This document shows positions 47,461-58,869 of a DNA stretch of 64,000 bases, piece by piece; positions within the stretch are counted from its first letter, which is position 1; each line of letters begins with the position of its first letter. The DNA comes from Heterocephalus glaber (lineage: Eukaryota > Chordata > Mammalia > Rodentia > Bathyergidae). The translations under genes and the position numbers were made by a program. Location of the stretch: assembly GCF_000247695.1 (NCBI RefSeq), contig NW_004624782.1:12366094-12430093 (forward strand), given 5' to 3'. Below the pieces are notes generated by a model, which ran no database searches, was not told where the DNA came from, and saw nothing but the letters and a program-made list of their open reading frames with translations.

Positions 47461-47690
47461 CTCTCCTGAAGCTTCGGCAAAGAGGTCTTGCCTTGGGGCT
47501 GGGGGATGCTGCTCTCGGGGAGGTGAATGCGTTGCTGGAGCATTTAGACCCAGCTGTGGGTGGACCAGATCTTGAACCCAGAGTCACTGGACCCAATAAA
47601 TTCCTCCATGGCTTCAAGCTGTTTTCGATGAGTTTTCTTCCTCTTGCAGCTAAAGCAGCTTCCTAGTGAAGGTGTCTGTCCAGCCCAAAA
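47395..47690 (+). repeat. Ancient retroelement end, unassigned
   Basis: 'tgattggctcaggggtggac' ... 'ccaatcagagccagtcc' ... 'ggacccaataaattcctcc' parallels a mammal-wide repeat with a polyadenylation signal near its end. The family was not verified. Confidence 0.45.
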
Positions 47691-47699
47691 TGTTGGCTT

Positions 47700-49000
47700 A
47701 TCTTATCTGTTAGTCTCCGTCCAGGGCTGCAGCCCCGCAGGCCTGGGGTAGGTCCCGGGTCCCTCTGCTCTCAGCTGCCCTGCTCAGCCCCAGCCGAGTG
47801 ACCAGGGAAGGCAGAAAGCTCTGTACCTCAGGGCCCTAATTGGTGAGCTGTTCTGCAACTTCTAGAAGCTTCAGATTGTGTGATCTGAGCAATTAACCTT
47901 TCTGCAGAGGCCAGGGCCAGTTACACCCCAGGCCCATCTGCGGCATCTGTGTAACAGGCGCAGTTCCTCAGCCTGACTCTCTTGGTTTCTATAGGTCAAA
48001 TGTAGTGTCATCCATCTCTGCCATTCCCACTGCCACTGCCCGGTCCAGGCCTGTGGCCTCTCCCCAACTCCTGCTCAAGTCAGCAGCCTCCCCACGCCCA
48101 CCCTTTGAATCCCCTGTATCCTCAGTTCTCCCCTCCCGGCCCTGGGGCTTGAATGGATGAAACACCAGGCCAGCACACACCTGTCGTCACCGCAGGTCCC
48201 CTGAGGTTGAAGGACCCCAGAGCAGAGCCGGCCCCATTCACCCCAGTCGAGGCAGCCAGAGCAGTGACAGTCTAGCGAGACAGAACCACTGGCCAGCACC
48301 CCAGGTGTATGAGCACCAGTCTTGTTCTCTCCTCCCGCTGAGGGCAGTGGGCACTCACGAGCCTGCTGTGACACACCCTACGCGACCCCAGTCACCTGCA
48401 GCCTTCGTATGGTGCTCTCTGCCTGGCCCTTCCCAGTCCCACCTTGATCTGTGTCCTGGCCCATTTTGTGTGACTGGAACACAATACCGAGCCTGCATCA
48501 TTACAAGGACATGCTAGAGGCATTCTCTCTCAGTTCGGGTGTCGAGGAGTCCTAGCTCAAAGGACCAGCACCTGGTGGAGCCCGTCATGCTGCTTCAACC
48601 CTCAGTAGAAGGGGCAGGCCTAAGAGTGAGCTCGCTCTGGCCTTCCCTTTTTATAAAGGTGCTGAGCCACTCAGAAAGGGCAGAAGTCTCTCGGCCTAAA
48701 CACCTCTGAAGGCCCCACCTCCCAGCACTGCTGCACAGGGGATTGTTTCCAGCAGGAAATTTTTGAAAGGGAAAAAACATTCAGACCATAGCAGACTGCC
48801 TGGCCGACTCCTATACATCCTTCAATACCCAGCTCAGTGTTTCTTCCCATGGAGGTCTTCAGTAACCCTCTTCCCAGCACAGGGGCACCTAGCTCACTCT
48901 TTGTGCCCTTGCAGCACCTCTGGGTGCTCAGGCGGGGTCCAATTGTGTGGTTCAGGTCCTGGCACCATCACCGGTCAGCTCTGGGGACTTTGGGCCCATC
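47700..49000. other. Unique intronic sequence, nothing recognised
   Basis: No repeat or exon was recognised. Confidence 0.45.
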
Positions 49001-49004
49001 ACTG

Positions 49005-49105
49005 CCACTGCCTTGTCTGAACCTCAGTTTCCTTGCCTGAATTGGGGACGGTGATAATATTTCCTACCTCACAGATAGCTGAGAGGGCTCATCTCGGTGC
49101 CAGGT
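49005..49105 (+). repeat. MIR SINE fragment, sense
   Basis: 'gaacctcagtttccttgcct' and 'gtgataatatttcctacctc' match the MIR core and 3' part. Confidence 0.8.
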
Positions 49106-49724
49106 GTACCCTGTTGCATGGCCTTTCTTGTCACTCTGTTGCTTGTCTCAGGTGATGCAGTTATTTGCCTCTACTTTAAGGCTTTGGTCCAGGGGCCAGG
49201 ACCTTTCCCTTGCCTTCTAGGAGAAGGAACTGCCGACGGGTGCTGCCTCGGAACGCAGGGCTCAGGGAAGCAATGTAACTTGGCCACGAGCACAGAGCAA
49301 TTAAATAATGTGCATCCTCCCTCGCTCCTCCTGGTCTCAGCCATATTTGGGACAAGGACAAATATTGTGATATCCAGGAGAAACAAACAATTCTCTTCAA
49401 GAGAAATAATTTAACTAATAAAAGCTACCTCGGCTGCAGTGCCTGGCTCCAGGCTCCTGTGGATACCAATCTGCAGATGGTCCAGTCTCTCAAGGTAGGT
49501 GACGCAGTGTTTTATACAACCTACGCACCTCCTCCGGTAGACAGTAAATCATCTCTAGATCACTTATAAAGCCCAGTGCAATGTGAATGCTGTGTAAACA
49601 GTCGCCACACTGCACTGTTTAGGGGATCACGACAGGAAAAGAGTCTGTAAGTGTTCAGGACAGATGCGATTTTCTCCAGAACATTTTTGGTCCGCAGTTA
49701 TGCAGACCCACAGACCCAGGGCCG

Positions 49725-49930
49725 ACTATTTACAGAGCACCTGTGTATGGCCGACACTGTCTGACCGCCTGGCTCATTTCAGCCCATTTAGTCACCACCA
49801 AACCACTGCAGGGTATGTCCTGCAGTCACCCCAATTGACAGCAAGAGACTGGGGCCCCAGCTGGCTCATGGGCCTGCTTCAGGTCTCACAGTAGTAGGCG
49901 CAGGCTGGGATTTGAACCAGGTCACTTGGG
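49725..49930 (-). repeat. MIR SINE, antisense, nearly full length
   Basis: 'gagcacctgtgtatggccga', 'cagcaagagactggggcccc', 'ggtctcacagtagtaggcgc' and 'gggatttgaaccaggtcact' follow the reverse complement of MIRb in order. Confidence 0.8.
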
Positions 49931-49934
49931 TCCT

Positions 49935-50740
49935 GAGGCTGAGGAGCTGCACCAGACGAAGGCTGCACAGGGCTGAGAGGGCAGAGCACAGCTCTGGCCA
50001 GGGGCTGCCCTTCTGCTCCGGCCCAGCCCACCCCTGCTGGGGCCCCGCTAGCTGTAAACCCTGGGCTAGTCTTATTGTTATTCGTGCAGGCTTCACAATC
50101 CCGTCTCCCTATCAGACGCTCCAACACACCCTGGCACGAACACAGCTGAGCACCCCCCTCTACACAGTGGGGAGCCTGCCTCAGTCTCCCCAGGCCCTGC
50201 AGTGCCCAGCCTGAGCCCAGGAGAGGACTGAGACTGTGCTCCTCTGAGACACTGCCTGCCTCCTCCCTTGCAGCTGCCATACCCTGCCCCTCACCAGTCT
50301 GACACACTCCCTCAGTACATCTTGGCATCGGGAACCCAGGATCCCACTAGGGTAGCAGTCTGGCCACCTTTCTTTTCTCTACCCTCATCTCGTTCTACTC
50401 TCTTTCTTTACCCCAGACATTACTGACCTTGCTGCTTGGCTGTGCTTGTGCATTCTCTTGTCACAGGGCCTTTGTACTTGCTGCGCCTTTTGCTCACCCG
50501 CTGACATCCTCCTGTTGTTCCTCAACTCCCTTCAGATCCTGCCCAACTGTCAGTTCTCAATGAGGCCCGGTCGGCCCTGCCCCTGGAACAAGCACACCTT
50601 CTCAGTCCATGCACTCTACGTCTCACCCAGGCTTTACTTTTCTGCATATTTATCATCATTTAATGGCACCATATGGTTGAGGACTTTCCCCTGAAAGTGT
50701 GTTTCTGTCTTTGAGAGCCTAAGCCGCATGGACGTGGGAT
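49935..50740. other. Unique intronic sequence, nothing recognised
   Basis: No repeat or exon was recognised. Confidence 0.45.
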
Positions 50741-50744
50741 TTTG

Positions 50745-50828
50745 TCTCATTTACATGTCTCTGTATCCTACCATCTGAACCATGCCTGGCACATAGAAGG
50801 CACACAGTAATATTTGTTGAATACACTA
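50745..50828 (+). repeat. L2/MIR 3' tail fragment
   Basis: 'gaaccatgcctggcacatag' and 'gcacacagtaatatttgttg' are the shared L2/MIR 3' end. Confidence 0.65.
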
Positions 50829-51344
50829 GTAATGATCTCGCCTGCTTTGTTTGGCAGGGTCCAGGCTGGGGCTTGGTCTGTCCCCACAGACTCCATTCGG
50901 GTTTGTCTCCCACCACTGTTCCACCCTGCATGTCCCAAGCTCCCAGCATGCCTCAGGGCCAACCTCACTCAAGATGAGGTGACTGGCCTGAAGACCAAAG
51001 CCCTGGCTGTTATGTCTTTGCATTCACCAAGCTGTGGGGGGACAATGATGCGCTCAGCCGAGACATGAAGACGAAACATTATGAAGGGCTGAAGGCAGCA
51101 AGCTGTGGCACACGTGTCGGGTGCTGAGAGGTCGAGTCCCATGGTGGAAGGGGCATGGACGGCGCACGGTCTGGAGACTGCTTCCTGCTTTGCCCAGTGT
51201 AGCCCAGTATGTCCACGTGCTGTGCTTGAGAATCCCAGTCTGGTTTCTACCAGTGAAAGAAACTCTTGCACCATCACAGAGTTTCAAGAATGCTCAGAAC
51301 AGCACAGTCTGGAACGGGAGAAAACTGGAAATGGCCAAATGATC

Positions 51345-51452
51345 ACAACCGCAGGATGAAGAAATACAATGCTGTGTATTCATGTCACAGTGTACTATGC
51401 AGCCATGAAAAGCAATGGGCTATTAACATGGAGGAATCTTAAGGACACGGTG
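51345..51452 (+). mobile_element. L1 3' fragment, sense
   Basis: 'gtgtactatgcagccatgaa' and 'ggaggaatcttaaggacacg' belong to the 3' region of L1. Confidence 0.6.
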
Positions 51453-51454
51453 TA

Positions 51455-51662
51455 ATGCAGGTGGGGTGGCGCATGCCTATGATCCCAGCACTCTGGGAGG
51501 CAGAGACAGGAGAATCCGAAGTTTGAACCCAGCCTGGCAGTTTAGCAACTTGAAATTCCCATCTCAAAAATTTTGTTTAAAAGTGGAAGGCAGTGCTAGG
51601 GATGTATTTAGGTGTGAAGGTCCTATGTTTAACCCCCACTACTGTAAAAAAAAAAAAAAAAT
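51455..51662 (+). repeat. B1-dID composite SINE, sense
   Basis: The B1 unit ('ggtggggtggcgcatgccta', 'tcccagcactctgggaggca') and a decayed ID unit ('cagtgctagggatgtattta', 'tttaacccccactactgt') end in a 15-A tail. Confidence 0.88.
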
Positions 51663-52023
51663 TCTCAATGTAAACAAGTTATAGGATAACACAGGTATTT
51701 TCCAATCTACCCAAAGTTCAAAACTAAGCAGAACTGTACAATCTGTTCAGAGATACAAACTTGTGGCAAAACTATGAAGAAATAAAAAGGAATTTTAGAT
51801 GCAGAAGTAAGAAAAGAGGTTCCTTCTGAAGGAAGGGGTTGAGATCTGAGGGTGGAAGATCCAGGAATTCCAAGCCAAGTCAATGTTGCACTGCTCAAAT
51901 TGGTGATTCGGTACACTTTTGCTACTGATTTTGAACTTATTGGCACAAATGGTCTTTTGTATTACATCATATTTACTAAAGTTCCTTTTTTAAAAAGGAA
52001 AACAATGATTCGGGGTAGAGGAG

Positions 52024-52240
52024 GGCCTGGCAAAGTGTGGTCCATGGACAAATGTGCTAAGAAATAAAGTTTTATTGGAACACAACCACATCCATTCGTT
52101 CACACCCTGTCTGTGGCTGCTTCCAACCACAAGGGTGGGGTTGAGTAATTACAGCACAGACAAAGCCCCTAAACCCTTCTGACCTATCCAGATACTCAGT
52201 GTCTGGTTTTTTTCGAAAAAAGTTTCCCGATCCTTGCGCT
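52024..52240 (-). mobile_element. Non-autonomous hAT-Charlie (MER1-group-like) element
   Basis: 'tggcaaagtgtggtccatgg', 'aaataaagttttattggaac', 'cattcgttcacaccctgtct' and the end 'aaaaaagtttcccgatcctt' correspond to a common mammal-wide hAT element. The orientation call is tentative. Confidence 0.6.
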
Positions 52241-52309
52241 AGAGCAATGAGACAAATGCACACACTGAGCTTCATTATTTTAAAATTTCCCACATTTTTA
52301 AAATTTAAG

Positions 52310-52690
52310 AGTAATCCATGCTCATTATTAAGCATTGGGAAAATATAGAAACATGTTTTTTAAAAAGCAAAACAATTTTCTATATAAACATGTAAACAAA
52401 CCAAACCCTACTTTCCATATAAAGCCAACATCCAGCAATAATCACTGGTAAAACTGAGGCCATTGTCTGGCAGATTTTTTTCATGCACATGAAAGCCCCC
52501 CCTCAATAAGCAGGATCGTGCTGATTATGTGATTTTGCACCCTGTTGCTTCCATTTAATATCATCTCTGAAGCATTTTTATGTGTCACTTAATTACATTC
52601 CATTTTTGCTATTATAAGTAATGATACAATTAGTATCCCTGTACACATGTCTTTGTTGACAATATGAAATATTATATAGTTGTCCAAAAT
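52310..52690 (-). mobile_element. L1M fragment, antisense
   Basis: 'tgcacatgaaagcccccc', 'ccatttttgctattataagt' and 'tatccctgtacacatgtctt' match the reverse complement of L1M 3' sequence. Confidence 0.55.
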
Positions 52691-52724
52691 GAATTCTTCA
52701 AGGAATTTTTAATGATATAAAGAC

Positions 52725-52865
52725 TGTCAGGGCTGCATTATTTATACCAGCAAAACGACCAGAAGCAATATGAATGGCCTGGCAGGAGGGGAATCATTAA
52801 ATGAACTTGGTCCATCATCGGATAGAATATTCTGTAGCTTTTAAGTGTCAAGAAGAATGGAAAAA
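52725..52865 (+). mobile_element. L1 3' fragment, sense
   Basis: 'aaaacgaccagaagcaatat', 'aatcattaaatgaacttggt' and 'agaatattctgtagctttta' resemble sense L1 3' sequence. With the preceding fragment it forms an inverted L1 pair. Confidence 0.5.
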
Positions 52866-53444
52866 TGGTCCTCTCTCTGAGCCTTGGTTTCCTGAGGCTG
52901 GGAGGATAATGCCTCCCAGAGTTCTTTTAGGACGATTTTTGAAAGCATCTTAGCACAAATGAGCCTGATATGTAGGTTGCAGGTCCTGTGCTAGCTACTC
53001 TTATTAAATAATAATGATAGTATGTCAGTGAAGAGGGAAGAGGATATGACCAGGCTGATCCTTCAGTCCTGCATCCTACCAGCTGCTTAATATTTTGAGA
53101 GCCTTGATATTTTAAGGGTGACTACCCCACCCTTATGTGGAAATACTAAGTGTCTGAAGGGGCCCTGGATAAGAGGCAGGCAGCTCTCTCCTACCCACTG
53201 CCGCATGCTGTGATTATTGTCCCCATGTTACTTGTGTGATTGCTGAAGGGCCACGTCCCTAATGGGCTTTGATAAGAACCCACCTACAACCAAGACAGGA
53301 GCAAATGGCACTTGAGACTGCAGACACAATGAGGTTGCTACCAAGCTGGTATCGATCAGAGCCTGAGCAAAGCCCGAGCTGGGAGACGGGCAGTGTTGGA
53401 GGTGCTGAGGAGCAGAGGCCCCTCAGAGGACATGTGTGGGCTTG

Positions 53445-53476
53445 CACACGCACACACGCGCACACACGCACACACC
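53445..53476. repeat. Short imperfect (AC)n tract
   Basis: 'cacacgcacacacgcgcaca' and following units. Confidence 0.8.
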
Positions 53477-53739
53477 AGGAGGGTTTTGAAACCTCACCCA
53501 GAAATAAGGAGGGAGGGGTGTGAACAGCCTAAGGAGTCTGGTGATTTAGGGGGAGTTTGTCAGACTTCCATTTCAGTTATGAAAGAAATATGTGAAGACA
53601 AAGAAATTCATGAACAGCACAGAAGGCTTCGTGGGGCCATAAATAAAGAGTGGGCTCCCAGGGCAGGGCTCAGTGCCCACACAGCACAGGGCAAGGATTG
53701 CTGCCTCTCTGGCTCCAGGCTCACAGTCCTCGGGACTCG

Positions 53740-53835
53740 TTCACTCCCCTGATACCTTCTGGGCACCTACCATCTGCAGGGCGCCGGGCACACGGCTATG
53801 AATGGACTGAGTGAGTCCACTCTCTGGGGAGGTTG
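53740..53835 (+). repeat. L2 LINE 3' fragment
   Basis: 'accttctgggcacctaccat', 'gcagggcgccgggcacacgg' and 'ctctctggggaggttg' parallel the L2 3' end. Confidence 0.55.
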
Positions 53836-53865
53836 AAAATAAGCAAGCTCTTAAAAGGCAATGGG

Positions 53866-54055
53866 AGCCGGGTATGGTGGCTCGTATCTGTAATCCCAGC
53901 ACTGTGGGAGGCTGAGGCAGCAGAACTGCAAGTTCAAGCCCAGCCTGGGTGATTTAGTAAGAACCTGGCTCAAAATTTTAAAAAGATAAGGGGTTAGGAT
54001 GTAGCTTGGCGTAAGGCCCTGCTGGTTCAATCCTAGTACTCAACAAGAGGTGGGC
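53866..54055 (+). repeat. B1-dID composite SINE, sense
   Basis: The B1 unit ('gccgggtatggtggctcgta', 'agcactgtgggaggctgagg') and the ID-like unit ('aggatgtagcttggcgtaag', 'gttcaatcctagtactcaac') are joined by an A-rich linker. Confidence 0.9.
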
Positions 54056-54074
54056 TCATGTCAGGTAGCAACAG

Positions 54075-54190
54075 CTGCAGCGGTGGTTGAAGGCACAGAC
54101 TCTGGAGCCTGAAAGCCTGGGTTTAAACTCTGGCTCTGCTGCCTACTGGGTGGGCAGCAAACACTCCCAGCCCTACTGTAAGCCCTGGCT
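54075..54190 (+). repeat. MIR SINE 5' half, sense
   Basis: 'gcacagactctggagcctga', 'aagcctgggtttaaactctg' and 'gctctgctgcctactgggtg' are the MIR 5' region. Confidence 0.8.
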
Positions 54191-54194
54191 GCCG

Positions 54195-55200
54195 TGACCG
54201 CCCTACTAAGGCCCACGCTGTCTCCTGCAGAAAAGGTCTTTGGCTGGACTGGAGCCACCTCACCAAGGAGGGATTGAGGCCCGCTGTCACCCTGGTGAAG
54301 GGGCGAGCAATGCTGTTGGATACTCTGCAGCTCCCCGGGGACCCATCCACGTCCCTGCTGCACCCTGCCCGCCTCTCCCCTCCCCCAAGAGCAGCTCTTT
54401 AAAAGAAAACTGTGGGCTCCAGAATTCCTGCATTGAGCTCCATTTCCAAAGCCTGGCTTGGGCCACTTGGTCCTCACTGGGGAGATGGGGCACTTCCTCA
54501 CAGGGCTGCCACATGTCTATACATGGTTAGAAAACTAAGTGGCAGATTATTACTAGTGCCCATTATTAATGATGATTTCCATGGTACTTGGACTAAAATC
54601 TCAGTAATGGAAGGGAGTCAAAGTAAAGAGCCAGATGAGAAGAAATCCACACATACACAGCAACTGCAAAAGTCACGCGGTAGGGACAAGCTTGCTTTGT
54701 GCTTCATTTCTATTTCTACAACAGAAGGTCCAAGTGGCTAGACAGTCAGTTTTCATAAGGGTCTGGCCTCGTTTAGTTTGCATTTGCCTCGGATCATTCT
54801 GGCTAGCGAGCTGAGAATGAATGTGTTGGTTTAGCAAGTATTCCTTGGTAGGTGCGCAAGGCGTGGAACATGTATTTAAGGGTCTGAAGATGAACATTAG
54901 GTCCCTGGCCCCAGGGACCTCCAACCCATCAGAGGTGATGGGCCTGGGCATTAAGGCCTGAAATGCTAACCTGTGCTGACTCAGAGGCCGGGCTGCAGTG
55001 GGAGGGGCTCGGGAAGGAGTAGGCGTGGGGGGCAGGGGCTGGACCTCAGACTTGCCAGGAATGCAGATGTGTTCCGGGTACAGGGGACAGGATGGGCAAG
55101 GCACAGAGCAGGAAAGAGGGACACTGAAGGGGGCAGTTAAGAAGCGCAGTGAACTCGGAGCACACGGGATGCTTTAATCTGAGGCTGAAGAGAAAAAGGG
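54195..55200. other. Unique intronic sequence, nothing recognised
   Basis: No repeat or exon was recognised. Confidence 0.45.
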
Positions 55201-55204
55201 AAGC

Positions 55205-55288
55205 TAAGGGCAGGGGATTTAGCTCAGTGGTGCCCCCACCTGCCTGGCAAGTGCAAGGTCCCGAGTTCGATCCCCGGTACTGAAGGAA
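55205..55288 (+). repeat. ID SINE, sense
   Basis: A box 'tttagctcagtggtg', B box 'gagttcgatccccgg', 3' end ggtactgaagga. Well preserved. Confidence 0.93.
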
Positions 55289-55999
55289 AAGCCAGGCTAC
55301 AGAAAATCCTGCTGCCAAGTGAGACTCGACTTTCTCCCCAAGGCTAATCACAGGATTTTAAAAGCATGAATGTTAACCATCTTTCCTTTTGCCTGCTGTA
55401 TATAAAATTGGCATCAGACCTCTTAGTCGCAGGGAACAGAAAATGCAAGTGAAAAAGCAGCTCTGACTTGAGGCTCTGCTGGATTCAGGATTTGGCCCTT
55501 TCTGTCTGTTGGCTCCATCTTTTCCCTTTGGGGTTTGGTACTCAGGCTCAGCTGGTAAGAAACAGCTGGAAGCCAAGATGGCTCCCAAGAGCAACAATAA
55601 ATACCTAAATAAATCCCTGATTTATAGCAAATACCCCCACTATGGCAGGTATCAAGCTACCAGCCTGATGCCCTTGAAGGTCAAGTTGAGAAACATGCAA
55701 AACTGGCTCTCGAGGTCGTAAGAAACAGCCCTGCTCACTCAGTCTACACCCTACCACCCTCCAACCCCGGCACGGTCCCCTCCTCCTGAGGCTGCAGCAA
55801 GCGTCTCATTGCATCTCAAAACCTCCGTCCTGGTCCTGGGTCTTCTCCTAACAGGCCGTCATGGCTTTGATCTCCATAGGCCTGGGTCTCCAGCTTCAGC
55901 CTCTGTCCTAAAGCACAAGAATCGCCTGATGCCCAGGGAAAACCCCGAGCATGGTCACTGTGGGAGGCAAACACAACACACTTATACTGGTATCCAATT

Positions 56000-56096
56000 C
56001 TTTTTTTTTTTTTTTTTTTTTTGGTACCGAGGATCAAACTCGGGACCTTACGCTTTCAAGACAGGCGGTGGAACCACGGAGCCAAATCCCCAGCCC
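56000..56096 (-). repeat. ID SINE, antisense, 15-bp TSD
   Basis: About 20 T residues are followed by ggtaccgaggatca and the A-box complement. The targets aacacacttatactg (55975-55989) and aacacgcttatcctg (56097-56111) differ at two positions. Confidence 0.92.
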
Positions 56097-56304
56097 AACA
56101 CGCTTATCCTGTTAAAAAGGTGCGAAGAGGTGGTGAGGGCCTAACAAGAAAATGGACACGAACGTTCTACAGGGTCTGTAACGTGGACATTTTTATTCCT
56201 GGTTTGGTGCTCCAGGCTGCTGATCCATGAGACTTAAAGTACCAACCTGATACTACACAAGACACCTCCAGCACGTGTGGTCTGGTGAATCAGTCACCAT
56301 TTCT

Positions 56305-56400
56305 TTCTTTCTTTCTTTTTTTTTTTGGTACCAGGGATCGAACTCGGGTCCTTGCGCTTGCGTGGTAGGTGGCAAAACCACTGGGCTAAATCCCCGACCC
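56305..56400 (-). repeat. ID SINE, antisense
   Basis: A (TTTC)n and T tail, then ggtaccagggatcg and 'ccactgggctaaatccccg'. The flanks 'tcaccatttcttt' and 'ttcatcatttctttt' suggest a target duplication. Confidence 0.92.
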
Positions 56401-56404
56401 AATT

Positions 56405-58675
56405 CATCATTTCTTTTCCTTTACCCGGACTAGACAGTGCTAATAGATAGTAGCACTCTCCCTCCGAGTGGAGAGCCCCTTTACACGCCCTCTCCACACA
56501 GCTCTCCAACAGGCATGGTACCAACAATTGAACGCAGAAGCCATGAAGGACTCGATCCTTCCGCTCTCCGTTGAGCTTGGTCCTCATCATCAGGAGCCAG
56601 AGAGGGGAGCAGCTTGCTTGAGTCACTGAGCAACCTGTCAGCAGAGCCTGTGGGCACCCCGAGTCTCCCCACTCTCCAGCCAACCTGTTGCTTACCAAGA
56701 TGACTCCGTCTGGAGGAATGAGTCAGAGTGTGGGGTGCCCACAGAGCCACCGGCTTCCCACTGCCACCAGAATAAACTCCAGATTCCCTATCCTGGCCTT
56801 CAATGCTGCCTGCCACCTTCCTCTCTGACTCCATCTCCTACCATCCTCTTTCCCCCCAGCCATTCTGTTTCTCAAAAATGCCAAGCCCAGCCCCACCTCA
56901 TAGGCTTTGCAGGCTCTCCCCATGGGGCACAGGCTAGCACCCTTCCTGCCTAGCCCCTAGTCCAGGAGCACAGCCTGCCTCTCAGAGAGTGTGGCTAAAA
57001 CATCCAGTGCACATCACGGCAGCCAGAGGAGGGGAGGTCTGACTGGCTCGGCCCGGGTCCTGTTCCTCGCTCTCCACAGTGGTGGGGGAGCGGGAGCTGC
57101 AGGGAGGAGTCGCGTTGCATTGAAAAGGGAGGCGGAGGGGTTCATCATTACAGCCCAGTGGAGGATGGCAAGTCACATTGTTTGATTTTCTGGAGTGTTT
57201 AGAAGAACCCAGACTTTTCAATGCTTATTTCCTGGGAGCAAAGGGTGCAGGGTGAGGAATTCTCCATCCAGCCCTGTGGCAAATGGCAGGCTTAGAGGGG
57301 CTGAGATGGGAAGAGACTGGGGGCTCCTGGCTGGGAGAAGCGGCTGTGCTTGGACAGAATGTCCTCCTTGGAGACTCAGTAAGCCCCGCACGGCCCGCCT
57401 TTCCTGCAGTCACAGCACTTTGAGATGACAGCCACGACGGCCTCTTACCACCCTACCTTAAGTGATCCCCAGCCCCAAAGGGCCACAGTTCACTTCCAGG
57501 CTCCTGAACACACAGACTCAGAGGTGCATGATCAATTAGTGGTGGCCAAGGAGCAGGGGCCAGTGGGAGCTTCTGTGTATTTGCTGACCCTTGCCTATGG
57601 AATTTTTTGGACTCTAGTGTGGCTGCCTGAGGCCAAATAAGTTCTTCGCCTGAACCTGAGCTGTCAGCACACCAGGCTGACTTAATTAAAGTGAGCAGAA
57701 GTACGAAGTCATTACCTGGCCATGGGAAGAGTTTCCGGGAGTCCTCGGGAGGCAGGAAGCACCGCCGGGGACTGCCCTGCTTTCCGCCCGCTGCCCTGTC
57801 TGTGAGGCCTGCTCTCTTTCATCATCTGCTCTGCTGCAAGTGTGTTCCCTGTTTGTTATCTGATCTTGCAAAATGGGAATGAGACATGTTTTGCTCAGAA
57901 AAATGCAGAGCAGCCAAAGGAGCGTGGGCCAGCCACTGGGTACAGCCGCCGCAGAGGGAAGTCGCCGCTCATCCCCGCATGCTCCTGTCACCCTCCCCGG
58001 CGGCAGCCTGCAGGGCCCCGTGACAGGCTGAAAGGCCCTCGGGGAAGCTGGCATTAAATCCCAGAAGGTTGCCAGTTCTCCTGCTGGTAAGGGGAGAAAA
58101 GCGGAGGCCCAGCAGGCGTGTCCAGACAGTGACAGCCAGGCAGGGACACAGGCAGCTCTGGCTGCAGGGGACAAGAGCAGGCGACACGGGGAACAGGGGA
58201 GATGTTTTGTCACAGGGAACAAGGGGCCAGATGGAAGCAGGTGATTTCTGGCCAGGCCCAGGTGGAGATGGGCTGGGAACTTTTACACCCTGTCAGATGG
58301 AGAGAAATAAGCTCAGGTCCTTACTCACTCTAAAACTCTATGACCCATCAATCCGCCCGGGGAGCAAAGGTTCCACAGCACAAATCCAACTGTACCATCC
58401 CCTGCTCCGGGGCGGAGACACACCCACACCACTGTTCTGATGGTTCAGACCCTGAAATCCTTCAGTCCTCATCACAGCCATAAGTAGCTGCTGTCTTAAG
58501 CATCTCTACTCACCCACCAAAGTCACCCTGCCTCTCCAAGACTCGGTTTGCCTTCCGAGACTTAGTTCAGCACCGTGGCCAGTGTCTGCTCCGCCTCTTG
58601 GGCCTGTGTTGTTCGATGTTGAATATCCCCACTGCAAAACCGTGGTCTTTCCTCTGACATATCCTTTTTCGTTTT
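56405..58675. other. Unique intronic sequence, nothing recognised
   Basis: No exon, RNA gene or clear repeat was seen. Frames here (for example 57686-58222 minus) have no recognisable family or splice signals. Confidence 0.45.
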
Positions 58676-58868
58676 CTTTTTTCCAGTACTGGAGATTATA
58701 TCCAGGGCCTTCACACTGAGCCACACTCCAACCCTTTTTAATTTTGTATTTAGAGACAGAGTCTCACTAAGTCACTAAATTGCCCAGGGTGTGCTCGAAC
58801 ATGTAATCCTCCTGCCTCAGTCTCCCAGAGTGCTGAAATTACAGGTGTGCACCATCCATGCCTGGCTC
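58676..58868 (-). repeat. B1-dID composite SINE, antisense
   Basis: The ID part ('agtactggagattatatcca', 'cactgagccacactccaacc') is followed by B1 ('agtcactaaattgcccaggg', 'cctcctgcctcagtctccca'). Confidence 0.9.
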
Positions 58869-58869
58869 T

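Noticed and set aside
56500..56600. 'ggtaccaacaattgaacgc' as another ID copy
   Set aside because: Resemblance to the ID 3' end is limited to a few bases and the A-box side is not recognisable.
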